A DNA stretch of 36,384 nucleotides, from positions 1-36,384 of the IMG/VR virus record IMGVR_UViG_3300021424_001706; one strand, 5' to 3'. The translations under genes and the position numbers were made by a program. Shown one piece after another: positions 1-6,959 of the stretch; the first letter of the stretch is position 1; every line of letters begins with the position of its first letter. Origin of the DNA: a virus. The notes under the pieces are model-generated. The model ran no database searches. It saw only the letters and a program-made list of their open reading frames with translations, and was not told where the DNA came from.

Positions 1-2
1 CA

Positions 3-566
3 GAGGCTTTTGAACAAGTGCTAGATACATTGTTGATTGACCGAGCAACTGATCCCAACAGTAAAGGCACAGCAAGACGTCTTGCCAAAATGTATTACTA
101 TGAATTGATGGCAGGTAGATATGATCCTACACCCAACGCAACTGCATTTCCAAATGACACTGATGGGGCATACGACGGAATGCTTGTAGTTCGAAGCGAA
201 CTTAAAAGTGTTTGTAGCCATCATCATCAACCTGTGTCGGGTGTTGCTTATATTGGTATTATTGCTGGACCCAAACTCATTGGTCTCTCGAAGTACACGC
301 GAATTGCACAATGGTGTGCGCGGCGCGGCACACTTCAAGAAGAACTATGTATGGATATCGCCAGAGAAATTGAGTTTGCAACTGGAAGTAAGGATGTGGC
401 AGTTTATATACAAGCCACGCACGGTTGCTGCGAGAATAGAGGCATTATGGCACATAGCAGTCTTACCCAAACAACAGTGTTGAGAGGCGCATTCAAAGAC
501 GATGCTGCAACCAAAAAAGAATTTTTTGACAACGTTAAACTACAACAAGAATTTGCTCCCAGATAG
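3..566 (+). CDS. folE: GTP cyclohydrolase I, 5'-truncated by window edge
   Basis: Converts GTP to dihydroneopterin triphosphate, the first step of both folate and 7-deazaguanine synthesis. The zinc/active-site pattern is visible as CSHH (family form CEHH), followed by the LIGLSKYTRI segment and then THGCCENRG (family form THxCMxxRG), which supplies the third ligand Cys. A GTG at 18 could start a 182-residue protein, but the frame stays open to base 3 and those residues (EAFEQVLDTLL) fit the helix that precedes the family's RxAKMY motif, so I infer that the true start lies outside the window. QueD and QueE downstream argue that the product feeds 7-deazaguanine synthesis rather than folate. The family call is secure. 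Confidence 0.93.
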   Translation, partial: EAFEQVLDTLLIDRATDPNSKGTARRLAKMYYYELMAGRYDPTPNATAFPNDTDGAYDGMLVVRSELKSVCSHHHQPVSGVAYIGIIAGPKLIGLSKYTRIAQWCARRGTLQEELCMDIAREIEFATGSKDVAVYIQATHGCCENRGIMAHSSLTQTTVLRGAFKDDAATKKEFFDNVKLQQEFAPR

Positions 567-580
567 CGTTAAATACGCTA
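564..580 (+). promoter_or_regulatory. perfect inverted repeat at the folE stop, before the next gene's RBS
   Basis: TAGCGT and ACGCTA are exact reverse complements around a TAAAT loop. The first arm contains the folE stop codon. AAAAGGAG, the ribosome binding site of the next gene, follows directly. It could be an operator or an intercistronic mRNA hairpin; there is no U-tract to make it a terminator. Similar elements sit before other genes at 2111, 8315 and 13094. Confidence 0.4.
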
Positions 581-593
581 AAAGGAGCCCGTC

Positions 594-821
594 ATGTCTG
601 ATGAAGAAAAAGATGTCAAAGCTGAACTCAAGAAATTCAAACCAAAAAAACCAAAAATTACAGTACCTGAAGAATTTCTTGACAACGCAAAAAGTTACGA
701 AGACAAGTTGATGTTGGTAAAGTTTCTCTCTGAAAAGGAGAAAAATAGAGTGGTATTAATTTTTAAAAAAATGATAGCACAAGGCATGAAAGAAGATAAA
801 CTCAAGAAAGGATTAAAATGA
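594..821 (+). CDS. small charged protein, unknown function
   Basis: A 75-residue, Lys/Glu-rich protein with no recognised domain. The start ATG has a good Shine-Dalgarno sequence (AAAGGAG) about 7 bases upstream. It has a Pro/Lys-rich N-terminal third (KPKKPKITVP) and a helical C-terminal part ending in KEDKLKKGLK. Its stop overlaps the next start in an ATGA arrangement, so the two are translationally coupled between folE and the phosphoribosyltransferase. A role in the 7-deazaguanine block is only suggested by position. Confidence 0.7.
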   Translation: MSDEEKDVKAELKKFKPKKPKITVPEEFLDNAKSYEDKLMLVKFLSEKEKNRVVLIFKKMIAQGMKEDKLKKGLK

Positions 822-1006
822 AAATCGAAGACAAATTAAACAAAATCAACGACAGCTTTACTGACAGCATGTATGACAACGGTTTCATGTTTGAAGCTGG
901 TGGTCGCACCGAAGATGGCGATTGGGCCAATGCAAAAATTTTGTGTAACACCTTGGATGAATTGGTAGCACTTATCAAAGAAGCTTCACTTATGGAAAGA
1001 GACTGA
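818..1006 (+). CDS. small acidic protein, unknown function
   Basis: A 62-residue protein, not recognised. It overlaps the previous gene by four bases and its terminal TGA shares one base with the ATG of the phosphoribosyltransferase (TGATG), so it sits inside a coupled chain. AAGGA precedes the start. It contains a Gly/Asp-rich middle (EAGGRTEDGDWANAK) followed by a predicted helix (LDELVALIKEASLM). Compact position and RBS support that it is real; no function can be assigned. Confidence 0.7.
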   Translation: MKIEDKLNKINDSFTDSMYDNGFMFEAGGRTEDGDWANAKILCNTLDELVALIKEASLMERD

Positions 1007-1554
1007 TGAAACAACTAATTATTTCAGATTCTGAATTCAAAGGTTTGGTCAACAAACTGTGCAGAGATATTGCAAATAGTAATTGGCGTCCAGATTATGT
1101 AGTTGGTATAACTCGGGGCGGATTGCAACCTGCTGTAATGATCAGTCATTACTTTGGTGTTCCTTGTGAAACACTTAAAGTGAGCTTGCGTGACGGTGGG
1201 GAATCTGAAAGTAATTTATGGATGGCCGAACAGGCATTTGGTTATGTGCCCAAAGACGAACGTGGTTCAGGTGATGCAGACACTGATCCTGCTTATCGAA
1301 AAAAAATATTGATAGTGGATGACATCAATGACTCAGGTGCTACACTAGAATGGATTAGACAAGATTGGCAGAGCAGTTGCTTGCCCAATCATCCTGCATG
1401 GTCGGCAATCTGGAACCGTAATGTAAGATTCGCAGTTGTTGTAAACAATGAAGCCAGCAGCTACGAAGGTATTAGCTATAGCGGTCGCAACATAAACAAA
1501 CTCGATGATCCTTGTTGGGTTGTTTTTCCTTGGGAAACGTGGTGGGCTCAATGA
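1006..1554 (+). CDS. type I phosphoribosyltransferase (purine PRTase-like)
   Basis: Predicted to transfer a ribose 5-phosphate from PRPP to a base. The PRPP-binding loop is clear at about residues 100-113 (ILIVDDINDSGAT), with two acidic residues and the SGAT turn. The N-terminal part, RPDYVVGITRGGLQP followed by a hydrophobic strand, and the C-terminal WVVFPWE match the hypoxanthine/xanthine-guanine PRTase branch. At 182 residues it is of normal length. Lying between FolE and QueD/QueE, it might act on a deazapurine base instead of, or as well as, guanine or xanthine; that is inference. Alternatives are host purine salvage or a pyrimidine PRTase, which I judge less likely. Confidence 0.85.
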   Translation: MKQLIISDSEFKGLVNKLCRDIANSNWRPDYVVGITRGGLQPAVMISHYFGVPCETLKVSLRDGGESESNLWMAEQAFGYVPKDERGSGDADTDPAYRKKILIVDDINDSGATLEWIRQDWQSSCLPNHPAWSAIWNRNVRFAVVVNNEASSYEGISYSGRNINKLDDPCWVVFPWETWWAQ

Positions 1555-1835
1555 TAGCTTTACCACCAGGTTGCACAGTAACGTATGCGGTCTGGATTGA
1601 TGTAGACGAACTCACTGATGATATGATAGAGTGGTACAAGATGATTGACGGCACTGTAATTGAATCTAAATTTTGGGACAGTCGTGGTCGAGAACAAATT
1701 GTGAAATATGTTAGTTACGGCAAGGCAAAACGTTGTCATCATCACCAAAATGGCACAGGCGGTACTAGACTTCACTTTCACGGGGATGATGCTAGTACTG
1801 CCAGTATGTTACTGCCAACAATATTCAAACTGTAA
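1551..1835 (+). CDS. small His-rich protein, unknown function
   Basis: A 94-residue protein. I chose the ATG at 1551 because it overlaps the PRTase stop as ATGA; an upstream ATG at 1512 would add 13 residues entirely inside the PRTase gene. The C-terminal half has a His cluster (CHHHQNGTGGTRLHFHGDD) that could bind metal, and the N-terminal half reads as short strands (TVTYAVWIDVDEL). I do not recognise a family. Coupling to the PRTase suggests a joint role. Confidence 0.65.
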   Translation: MIALPPGCTVTYAVWIDVDELTDDMIEWYKMIDGTVIESKFWDSRGREQIVKYVSYGKAKRCHHHQNGTGGTRLHFHGDDASTASMLLPTIFKL

Positions 1836-1862
1836 TGGAAAGACATGCCTGGGAAACTGTAG

Positions 1863-1870
1863 TATAAATA
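1863..1870 (+). promoter_or_regulatory. possible T4-type late promoter (TATAAATA)
   Basis: Exact match to the T4 late promoter core TATAAATA. It lies only six bases before the proposed ATG at 1876, too close for a normal leader on that start, so either the next in-frame ATG (1894) is used, the promoter serves queD further on, or the match is chance in AT-rich DNA. Confidence 0.25.
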
Positions 1871-1875
1871 TTTTT

Positions 1876-2055
1876 ATGTGGACTCTAATAATTATGTTGC
1901 ATGCAATTAATCCAAATGTGCCATCATCTCGAGGTTCTATAAGTTTTCCAACTCAAAATTTTGAAGAATGCGAAAAGACAAGAGATTATGTTCGTCAAGC
2001 CTGGAAATCAGATAGATACAGAGTTTCAGCTAACTGCATATACATTAATAAATAA
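1876..2055 (+). CDS. small membrane-associated protein, unknown function
   Basis: A 59-residue protein starting MWTLIIMLHAINPNV, a short hydrophobic segment that may be a membrane anchor or signal. The remainder (FEECEKTRDYVRQAW, then a Cys near the end) resembles small phage proteins with a conserved Cys-containing helix. An open frame extends back to 1708 but overlaps the preceding gene and has no good start there. Start choice is uncertain between 1876 and 1894, and no clear Shine-Dalgarno sequence is present. Confidence 0.5.
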   Translation: MWTLIIMLHAINPNVPSSRGSISFPTQNFEECEKTRDYVRQAWKSDRYRVSANCIYINK

Positions 2056-2110
2056 AACTTTACACAGCGGCCTTCCTGGCTCTTCATCCCGCTTTACAAA
2101 TTCTGCAGGC

Positions 2111-2131
2111 CTATGCTAAAATTTAACATAG
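2111..2131 (+). promoter_or_regulatory. near-perfect 21-bp palindrome overlapping the queD ribosome binding site
   Basis: Outer arms CTATG and CATAG and inner arms TAAA and TTTA are reverse complements, broken only by a C/A mismatch pair and a central A. The right end overlaps the AGGAG of queD (2130-2134). This could be a repressor operator or an RNA hairpin that limits queD translation. The 86-base gap before queD (2056-2141) is one of the longest in the window, and I see no other clear element in it. Confidence 0.45.
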
Positions 2132-2141
2132 GAGAATTAAA

Positions 2142-2666
2142 TTGGCACAATTTTACTCAACAAAAACTTATGGCAACGACCGAGGACTCAGCTGTTGCTT
2201 TAGACAATGGCGTGCCACACACAGCCATTGTTCAACGCTACACGGTTATTCAATTGGCATTCGGCTGGTATTTGAATGTGATACACTAGACGATAAAAAC
2301 TGGTGCATGGACTTTGGAGGTCTCAAAGAATTCAAGTCATGGGCCGACTACATGTTTGATCATACTCTAATTGTGGCCGAAGATGATCCTCACCTAGATT
2401 TTTTTGTACGAATGAGTCATCAGGGCAACATGCCTATGTCTGGTACCGGAAGTTTAGAACAAGTTAAACCATACGAACGAGGTGCATTGTGTGATCTACG
2501 CATTGTTCCGGGTGTAGGGTGCGAAATGTTTGCCAAGATGTGCTATGACAAAATGAGTGAACTGTTAGCCGGTGACGCTTTGCGTTATCCAATCAATCCA
2601 ACTGTGCGTATAAAAAGTGTAGAAGTATTTGAGCACGGTGCTAACAGTGCAACCTACCAAGGATAA
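2142..2666 (+). CDS. queD: 6-carboxy-5,6,7,8-tetrahydropterin synthase (QueD/PTPS family)
   Basis: Converts 7,8-dihydroneopterin triphosphate to 6-carboxytetrahydropterin, the second step to preQ0. Visible: catalytic Cys30 in the C-x3-H-G-x motif (CSTLHGY), upstream His27/His29, the CMDFGGLKEF segment, Asp73-His74 (FDH), and near the C-terminus V-x-E-x5-A-x-Y with Glu164 (VFEHGANSATY). The second His of the usual HGH is Tyr36, so one zinc ligand appears replaced. At 174 residues it is longer than E. coli QueD, mainly through an insert around residues 84-125. The start is TTG at 2142, chosen for its AGGAG 7 bases upstream; no ATG lies near. It is followed by queE after two bases. Confidence 0.87.
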   Translation: MAQFYSTKTYGNDRGLSCCFRQWRATHSHCSTLHGYSIGIRLVFECDTLDDKNWCMDFGGLKEFKSWADYMFDHTLIVAEDDPHLDFFVRMSHQGNMPMSGTGSLEQVKPYERGALCDLRIVPGVGCEMFAKMCYDKMSELLAGDALRYPINPTVRIKSVEVFEHGANSATYQG

Positions 2667-2668
2667 TC

Positions 2669-3517
2669 ATGAGTAAAATCAAAGTAGCTGAACTATTTTA
2701 TTCAATCCAAGGCGAAGGCAGATACATGGGTGTGCCTAGTGTCTTTCTTCGCACATTTGGTTGCAACTTTAAATGTGCAGGATTCGGTATGCCTAGAGGA
2801 AAACTAAGTAGAGAAGTAGAAGATATAGCAGCAAGAGTGCATTATTACAACAAATACGATGATTTACCTTTGGTAAGTACAGGCTGTGACAGTTATGCAA
2901 GCTGGGATCCAAGATTCAAAGATCTTAGTCCTATGCTAACCAGTGATGCAATTGTGGAACAAATTATGGAAATTCTTCCACATAGCAAGTGGAAGGACGA
3001 ACATCTTGTTATTACAGGTGGCGAGCCTCTACTAGGTTGGCAGCGTAGTTACGAAGATCTGCTGAATCATCCTCGTATGCAAAAGTTAAAAGAAATTACT
3101 TTTGAAACTAACGGTACTCAAGAGCTAACCAAAGAGTTCAAACATTATCTAGGCGAATGGACTGCTGCGTCTCGAGATAGAGAAGTTACATTCAGTGTAA
3201 GCGCAAAACTACCTGTCAGTGGAGAGTCATGGGAAGATGCAATCAAACCCAACATTGTGTGCGATTATGCCACTGTTGGTTACACCTATCTCAAGTTTGT
3301 TGTGGCAACCGAAGAAGATGTCACAGATGCTTTAAAAGCCACAGAGCAGTATCGTAATGCAGGATTTAAAGGATCAATTTATCTTATGCCAGTAGGAGGT
3401 ATTGAAAGTGTATATACTTTAAATAACCGCAACGTTGCACTGTTAGCAATGAAACATGGTTTACGATACAGCGATAGACTTCAAGTACCGTTATTTAAAA
3501 ACGAATGGGGAACTTGA
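2669..3517 (+). CDS. queE: 7-carboxy-7-deazaguanine synthase (QueE), radical SAM
   Basis: Radical SAM enzyme converting 6-carboxytetrahydropterin to 7-carboxy-7-deazaguanine (CDG). The N-terminus has the family signature FYSIQGEGRYMGVPSVFLRT, then GCNFKC and, far downstream, TGCDSYASWDP; GGEP at residues 117-120 binds SAM and FETNGT follows. The three cluster cysteines therefore appear to be C32, C36 and C73, with a long insert before the third instead of the standard CX3CX2C. This spacing resembles the phage/cyanobacterial-type QueE as I know it and is probably functional. At 282 residues it is somewhat longer than bacterial QueE (about 220). QueC was not seen in the window and could lie upstream of folE. 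Confidence 0.9.
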   Translation: MSKIKVAELFYSIQGEGRYMGVPSVFLRTFGCNFKCAGFGMPRGKLSREVEDIAARVHYYNKYDDLPLVSTGCDSYASWDPRFKDLSPMLTSDAIVEQIMEILPHSKWKDEHLVITGGEPLLGWQRSYEDLLNHPRMQKLKEITFETNGTQELTKEFKHYLGEWTAASRDREVTFSVSAKLPVSGESWEDAIKPNIVCDYATVGYTYLKFVVATEEDVTDALKATEQYRNAGFKGSIYLMPVGGIESVYTLNNRNVALLAMKHGLRYSDRLQVPLFKNEWGT

Positions 3518-3729
3518 TGACTAAAAATGATATAAACTTTTATTATTGTAAGTCAAGATTTTCTTGTGTTTGGTCTATTCGAATAAACAAAAGGGTAATA
3601 ACTGTAAGGCTAGATAAAACAGCAAGATTTTGGCGTCCTTCCTTTGTAACCTATAGGTTAGAATATTTAGATTTAACTGCACTTTATTACGAATCAGGGT
3701 TATTAAGATATGAACGAAACGAAAACTAG
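3517..3729 (+). CDS. small basic protein, unknown function
   Basis: A 70-residue protein, taken from the ATG at 3517, which overlaps the queE stop by one base (TGATG); an ATG at 3505 would add four residues within queE. It is rich in Arg, Tyr and Phe (YYCKSRFSCVWSIRINK, then VTYRLEYLDL) and looks like a small beta-rich fold. Not recognised. It overlaps the next gene by 20 bases, in keeping with a continuous transcript. Confidence 0.55.
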   Translation: MTKNDINFYYCKSRFSCVWSIRINKRVITVRLDKTARFWRPSFVTYRLEYLDLTALYYESGLLRYERNEN

Positions 3730-3919
3730 AACAATTACAAGAATGCTAACCTATAGAATTACGGCATGGCTATTTACAATTTTTTGGACTTGGTTGTTTA
3801 TTAGCGACGTCGGACGAAGTACTGGTTTTGCTACTGCATTACATGTTTTGTTAAGTATAGATTACTATATTCATGAACGTGTTTGGTTAAAAATTAAATG
3901 GGGAAAAGTAGATGTTTAA
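3710..3919 (+). CDS. DUF2061-type small membrane protein
   Basis: A 69-residue protein that fits the DUF2061 pattern: a basic N-terminus (ETKTRTITRMLTYR), a hydrophobic helix (ITAWLFTIFWTWLFI), a second helix (ATALHVLLSIDYYI) and the family's ending HERVWLKIKWG. Such proteins are predicted two-helix inner membrane proteins of unknown role and are common in marine T4-like phages. It overlaps its neighbours on both sides (20 and 8 bases). The family call is good; the function is unknown. Confidence 0.8.
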   Translation: MNETKTRTITRMLTYRITAWLFTIFWTWLFISDVGRSTGFATALHVLLSIDYYIHERVWLKIKWGKVDV

Positions 3920-4310
3920 TTGGATGAAAAAGAAAGCATCAAGTCAAGCAATAAACGATGAACCAAAAAAACCTGTAGGCAAACGTATAAAGTCGGCCAA
4001 AGAACAGGCCACCGAGGCAGGTGAGCCGTACATCAGTGTATTAAGCATAGAACTTGATGCAGATGATGTCGGGAACGGTTCGTTTGAACTTGACTGGAAC
4101 GAAGTATTTGTTGCTAGATTAGTAAAAGCTGGGTACATGCAGAAAAAGGATGATACCGATGCTGAGATTGTGGATAGATGGTTTCAGAGTGTGTGTCGCA
4201 ATATTCTAAACGAAAATTTTGAACAGTGGGAAGCAAATCAACCAGTTGATGCTAGACCAAGAAGAGTAGACCGCAATGATTTAGGAAATGGAAGAACAGA
4301 AATTTCATGA
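3912..4310 (+). CDS. conserved marine T4-like phage protein, unknown function
   Basis: A 132-residue protein with a charged, disordered N-terminal 35 residues rich in Lys and then a compact domain containing GSFELDWNEVFVARLVKAGY and IVDRWFQSVCRNIL. I recognise this domain from cyanophage and pelagiphage genomes (the 'FELDWN...W FQ..CRN' pattern), where it has no assigned function. It overlaps the gene before by 8 bases and the next by 4. No catalytic motif was seen. Confidence 0.75.
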   Translation: MFNWMKKKASSQAINDEPKKPVGKRIKSAKEQATEAGEPYISVLSIELDADDVGNGSFELDWNEVFVARLVKAGYMQKKDDTDAEIVDRWFQSVCRNILNENFEQWEANQPVDARPRRVDRNDLGNGRTEIS

Positions 4311-4993
4311 TTCTTTATGTAAATGGCGACAGTCACAGTGCCGGTGCAGAAGCCGTAAACAATTATTGCTTTGCCGAAGACGATCCATTTTACTATGCAC
4401 TAGGTCGTATTCCACATCCAGATAATGAACGTGTAAGTTATGGATGCATTATTGCTAATGATATATTTGCAATTTTACATTGCGACGCAGAATCGGCGAG
4501 TTCTAATACTAGAATTATAAGAACAACAAAACAATATCTCGAAAATCACAAACCAGATGCAATAATTATTGGATGGAGTACATGGGAGAGAGAAGAGTGG
4601 TTGCATGATGATGTGTATTGGCAAATTAATGGTGGTGGTATAGGCAATGATTGGCCTGATCCAATAAAAGAACGTTATAAAAATTATATAATTAATTTAG
4701 ACTGGTCCGTGGTTACTTCTAAAGCACACAATGAAATTTACAACTTTCATACCCAGCTATTAGATTTGAAAATTCCTCATTTATTTTTCAATACCTTTAA
4801 TCATTTTAATGACCAATTAAAAAAAGATTGGCATCATTGTTTTATTGATCCATATGATCCAAATCTGACTTATTGGAAATGGCTCACCGACAGTGGTTTT
4901 ACATCAAATTCGTCATATCATTTTGGTCCTGCTGCTCATAGGAAATGGGCTGAATTTTTAACACCTTATCTAAAAAAACTATTACGAATTTAA
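4307..4993 (+). CDS. SGNH/GDSL hydrolase-like protein
   Basis: A 228-residue protein with the SGNH block I motif NGDSHSAG at residues 6-13 (nucleophile Ser9). The middle strand reads IIIGWSTWEREEW, the W-[ST]-x3-R-E motif shared with the other SGNH-like proteins of this window. The C-terminal block is YHFGPAAHRKWA, where His is present but the Asp of the usual DxxH is replaced by Ser. It could be an esterase or O-acyltransferase on glycans; the missing Asp makes activity uncertain. It overlaps the upstream gene by 4 bases. Base composition is more AT-rich than that of the preceding genes. Confidence 0.72.
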   Translation: MILYVNGDSHSAGAEAVNNYCFAEDDPFYYALGRIPHPDNERVSYGCIIANDIFAILHCDAESASSNTRIIRTTKQYLENHKPDAIIIGWSTWEREEWLHDDVYWQINGGGIGNDWPDPIKERYKNYIINLDWSVVTSKAHNEIYNFHTQLLDLKIPHLFFNTFNHFNDQLKKDWHHCFIDPYDPNLTYWKWLTDSGFTSNSSYHFGPAAHRKWAEFLTPYLKKLLRI

Positions 4994-5013
4994 ATTTTTG
5001 GCAATCAAAAATA

Positions 5014-5211
5014 ATGCCATACAGCTGGTATCAAAAAAATAATTTAGAACATTGGTCTGGAACCGATCAACCCGAAAACGTAGATACAAATTGGTCAGTA
5101 CCTATATCTTACAAATTTAATCCACAAGGAGATCTGGCTAGAGACAAAATACATAATGGGTTAAAATCTAATTTAAATTTGGCCAATTTGTTCTTGACTG
5201 GAGTACAATAA
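5014..5211 (+). CDS. small protein, unknown function
   Basis: A 65-residue protein rich in Asn, Trp and Asp (SWYQKNNLEHWSGTDQ). No domain recognised and no Shine-Dalgarno sequence is seen before the ATG, but it fills the gap between the SGNH-like gene and the RNase H gene exactly and has no alternative frame there. The composition looks like an extracellular or virion-associated short protein; that is a guess. Confidence 0.45.
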   Translation: MPYSWYQKNNLEHWSGTDQPENVDTNWSVPISYKFNPQGDLARDKIHNGLKSNLNLANLFLTGVQ

Positions 5212-5228
5212 TATGCTACTATTAACGC

Positions 5229-6218
5229 ATGAGATACCTAATTGTAGACACTGCAAACACATTCTTTCGTGCTCGCCATTCGGCTCACCGTCAGTCGGAC
5301 ACTTGGGATCGGCTAGGATTCGCTATTCATGTTACCCTTGGTTCGGTTAATAAGGCCTGGCGGGATCAGAAAGCCGATCATGTGGTATTCTGTTTGGAGG
5401 GACGGTCATGGCGAAAAGATTATTACGAGCCGTACAAAAAGAATCGTGCAGTCGCTCGTGCAGCCCTTACCAAAACCGAGCAGGAAGAGGACCGACTATT
5501 TTGGGAAGCGTTTGATAACCTTAAAACGTTCCTCACAGAAAAGACTAATTGCACAGTTCTTCAACATCCCAAACTTGAAGCAGATGATCTTATTGCAGGA
5601 TTCATCCACCAACACCCCAATGACCATCATGTTATTATATCCTCGGACACCGATTTCTACCAACTACTTGCGCCGAATGTCGAGCAATATAACGGTGTTG
5701 CCGATGAACTCCACACGCTGAACGGTATCCTTGACAAGAAAGGTAAACTGGTATTTGATAAAAAGACCAAAGCACCCAAAGTCATCCCTGACCCGGCGTG
5801 GATACTGTTTGAGAAGTGTATGCGGGGAGATCCAACAGATAATATCTTTTCCGCATACCCTGGTGTTAGGACGAAGGGTTCCAAAAACAAAGTTGGTCTC
5901 ACTGAAGCTTTTGCTGACCAACATAAAAAAGGATATGCTTGGAATAACCTTATGCTTCAGCGATGGACAGACCATAACGGTGTGGAACATCGAGTGTTAG
6001 ATGATTATGAACGCAATCGAGTGCTAGTGGATCTCTCAGCACAACCTGATGAAATTAAGGCTAAAATTACAGAAACAATTGCCGCTAATGCTGTCAAAAA
6101 AAATCGTCCAATGGTGGGCGCACAGTTTCTTAAGTTTTGCGGCAAGTATGAATTGAATAGATTAAGCGAACAAAGTCAATCGTTTGGTGAATTTCTTAGT
6201 GCAGAGTATCCCGAATGA
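5229..6218 (+). CDS. rnh: T4 RNase H-type 5'-3' exonuclease (FEN family)
   Basis: Removes RNA primers and 5' flaps during phage DNA replication. Metal-binding motifs appear in order: YLIVDTANTFFRAR with Asp7, the SWRKDYYEPYKKNR segment matching the T4 helical arch region, LEADDLIAGF (Asp pair), SSDTDFYQLL (Asp pair), and DPTDNIFSAYPGVRTKGSKNK, the helix-hairpin-helix DNA-binding loop. At 329 residues it is close to T4 RNase H (305). It overlaps the next gene by 4 bases. Codon use is visibly less AT-rich than in the SGNH-like gene two upstream. Confidence 0.9.
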   Translation: MRYLIVDTANTFFRARHSAHRQSDTWDRLGFAIHVTLGSVNKAWRDQKADHVVFCLEGRSWRKDYYEPYKKNRAVARAALTKTEQEEDRLFWEAFDNLKTFLTEKTNCTVLQHPKLEADDLIAGFIHQHPNDHHVIISSDTDFYQLLAPNVEQYNGVADELHTLNGILDKKGKLVFDKKTKAPKVIPDPAWILFEKCMRGDPTDNIFSAYPGVRTKGSKNKVGLTEAFADQHKKGYAWNNLMLQRWTDHNGVEHRVLDDYERNRVLVDLSAQPDEIKAKITETIAANAVKKNRPMVGAQFLKFCGKYELNRLSEQSQSFGEFLSAEYPE

Positions 6219-6589
6219 TCACATGGCTGATATTGGCATTGTTGTTTATTAAACATTTCTTAGCAGACTTTTGCTGGCAAAGTGATCGAATGCTCAAAGA
6301 CAAAGGACACTTTGGTCGATTGGGCGGATTACAACATGCCGGGCTTCACGGTGCTTTGAGTTATGTAATCTTGATGCATTTTTTGACTTTACAAGCTTCG
6401 GTCATGCTGGCTGTATTTGATGCTGTCGTACATTACTTCGTGGATATGGCACATCGTCGACTCACAGTGAGATGGTCCACTGATGCAGATGCTTTTTGGT
6501 TTTGGATTGGGGTTGATCAGCTGATTCATGCCATAACTTATCTGTTAATTGGTTTTATAGTCAGCGTTTTAATGATTGAATACATATGA
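6215..6589 (+). CDS. DUF3307-type integral membrane protein
   Basis: A 124-residue protein of the DUF3307 type: LLFIKHFLADFCWQSDRM near the N-terminus, HAGLHGALSYVILMHF, and the DAVVHYFVDMAHRR helix, all with conserved His/Asp in membrane segments, then a final helix (YLLIGFIVSVLMIEYI). About four hydrophobic helices are visible. Members occur in phages and bacteria without known function. It is coupled by ATGA overlaps to rnh upstream and to a 33-residue gene downstream. Confidence 0.8.
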   Translation: MITWLILALLFIKHFLADFCWQSDRMLKDKGHFGRLGGLQHAGLHGALSYVILMHFLTLQASVMLAVFDAVVHYFVDMAHRRLTVRWSTDADAFWFWIGVDQLIHAITYLLIGFIVSVLMIEYI

Positions 6590-6687
6590 TTAAAAATGAT
6601 GAAGGCACCCTGTACATGATTCACGAGGACGAAGATTTTGCCAAGCAGGTAGCGCAGGCCATCATGCTAGAGCAAATGAAACTATGA
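6586..6687 (+). CDS. 33-residue acidic protein
   Basis: A very short open frame from the ATG at 6586 to the TGA at 6687 that overlaps the stop of the DUF3307 gene and the start of the next gene by four bases each (ATGA at both ends). The product is acidic with a helical second half (DEDFAKQVAQAIMLEQ). The exact fit between two coupled genes is the main support. Function unknown. Confidence 0.6.
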   Translation: MIKNDEGTLYMIHEDEDFAKQVAQAIMLEQMKL

Positions 6688-6959
6688 GCAACTATACAAT
6701 GGCAGGACAGGTGGCACCTATTACAGCAACACAAATATCACAGATAGATTTAACCAGTTCATATGGCTTCGATAATAAAAAACTACCAAACAAAAAAATA
6801 TCATTTGATGTGCATACCGCCAATGGTGGTTATGTGATTAGAGTGGCAAGCGGAATTGGTATTGGAGATCAGGATAATTTATATGTAATTGGCGACAATC
6901 AAGATCTTGGCCAAGAACTTGGAAAAATTGTAACACATCACACATTAGCAAAAACATGA
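6684..6959 (+). CDS. small conserved phage protein, unknown function
   Basis: A 91-residue protein beginning MSNYTMAGQVAPIT, with a Gly-rich strand-forming core (NGGYVIRVASGIGIGDQD, then LYVIGD) and a C-terminal helix. I recall similar proteins in marine T4-like phages, without function. It overlaps both neighbours by four bases, in line with tight translational coupling. No catalytic residues can be named. Confidence 0.65.
   Translation: MSNYTMAGQVAPITATQISQIDLTSSYGFDNKKLPNKKISFDVHTANGGYVIRVASGIGIGDQDNLYVIGDNQDLGQELGKIVTHHTLAKT

Noticed and set aside
208-483. 91-residue plus-strand open frame inside folE
   Set aside because: Out-of-frame shadow of a conserved enzyme, no RBS.
2056-2141. preQ1 riboswitch before queD
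   Set aside because: The gap lacks the A-rich tail and pseudoknot arrangement expected of a preQ1 aptamer; only a short palindrome over the RBS is clear.
5329-5990. Several overlapping open frames on both strands in the RNase H gene
   Set aside because: All lie inside the conserved FEN-family coding sequence with its metal-binding motifs; basic or Ser-rich translations are typical of shadows.
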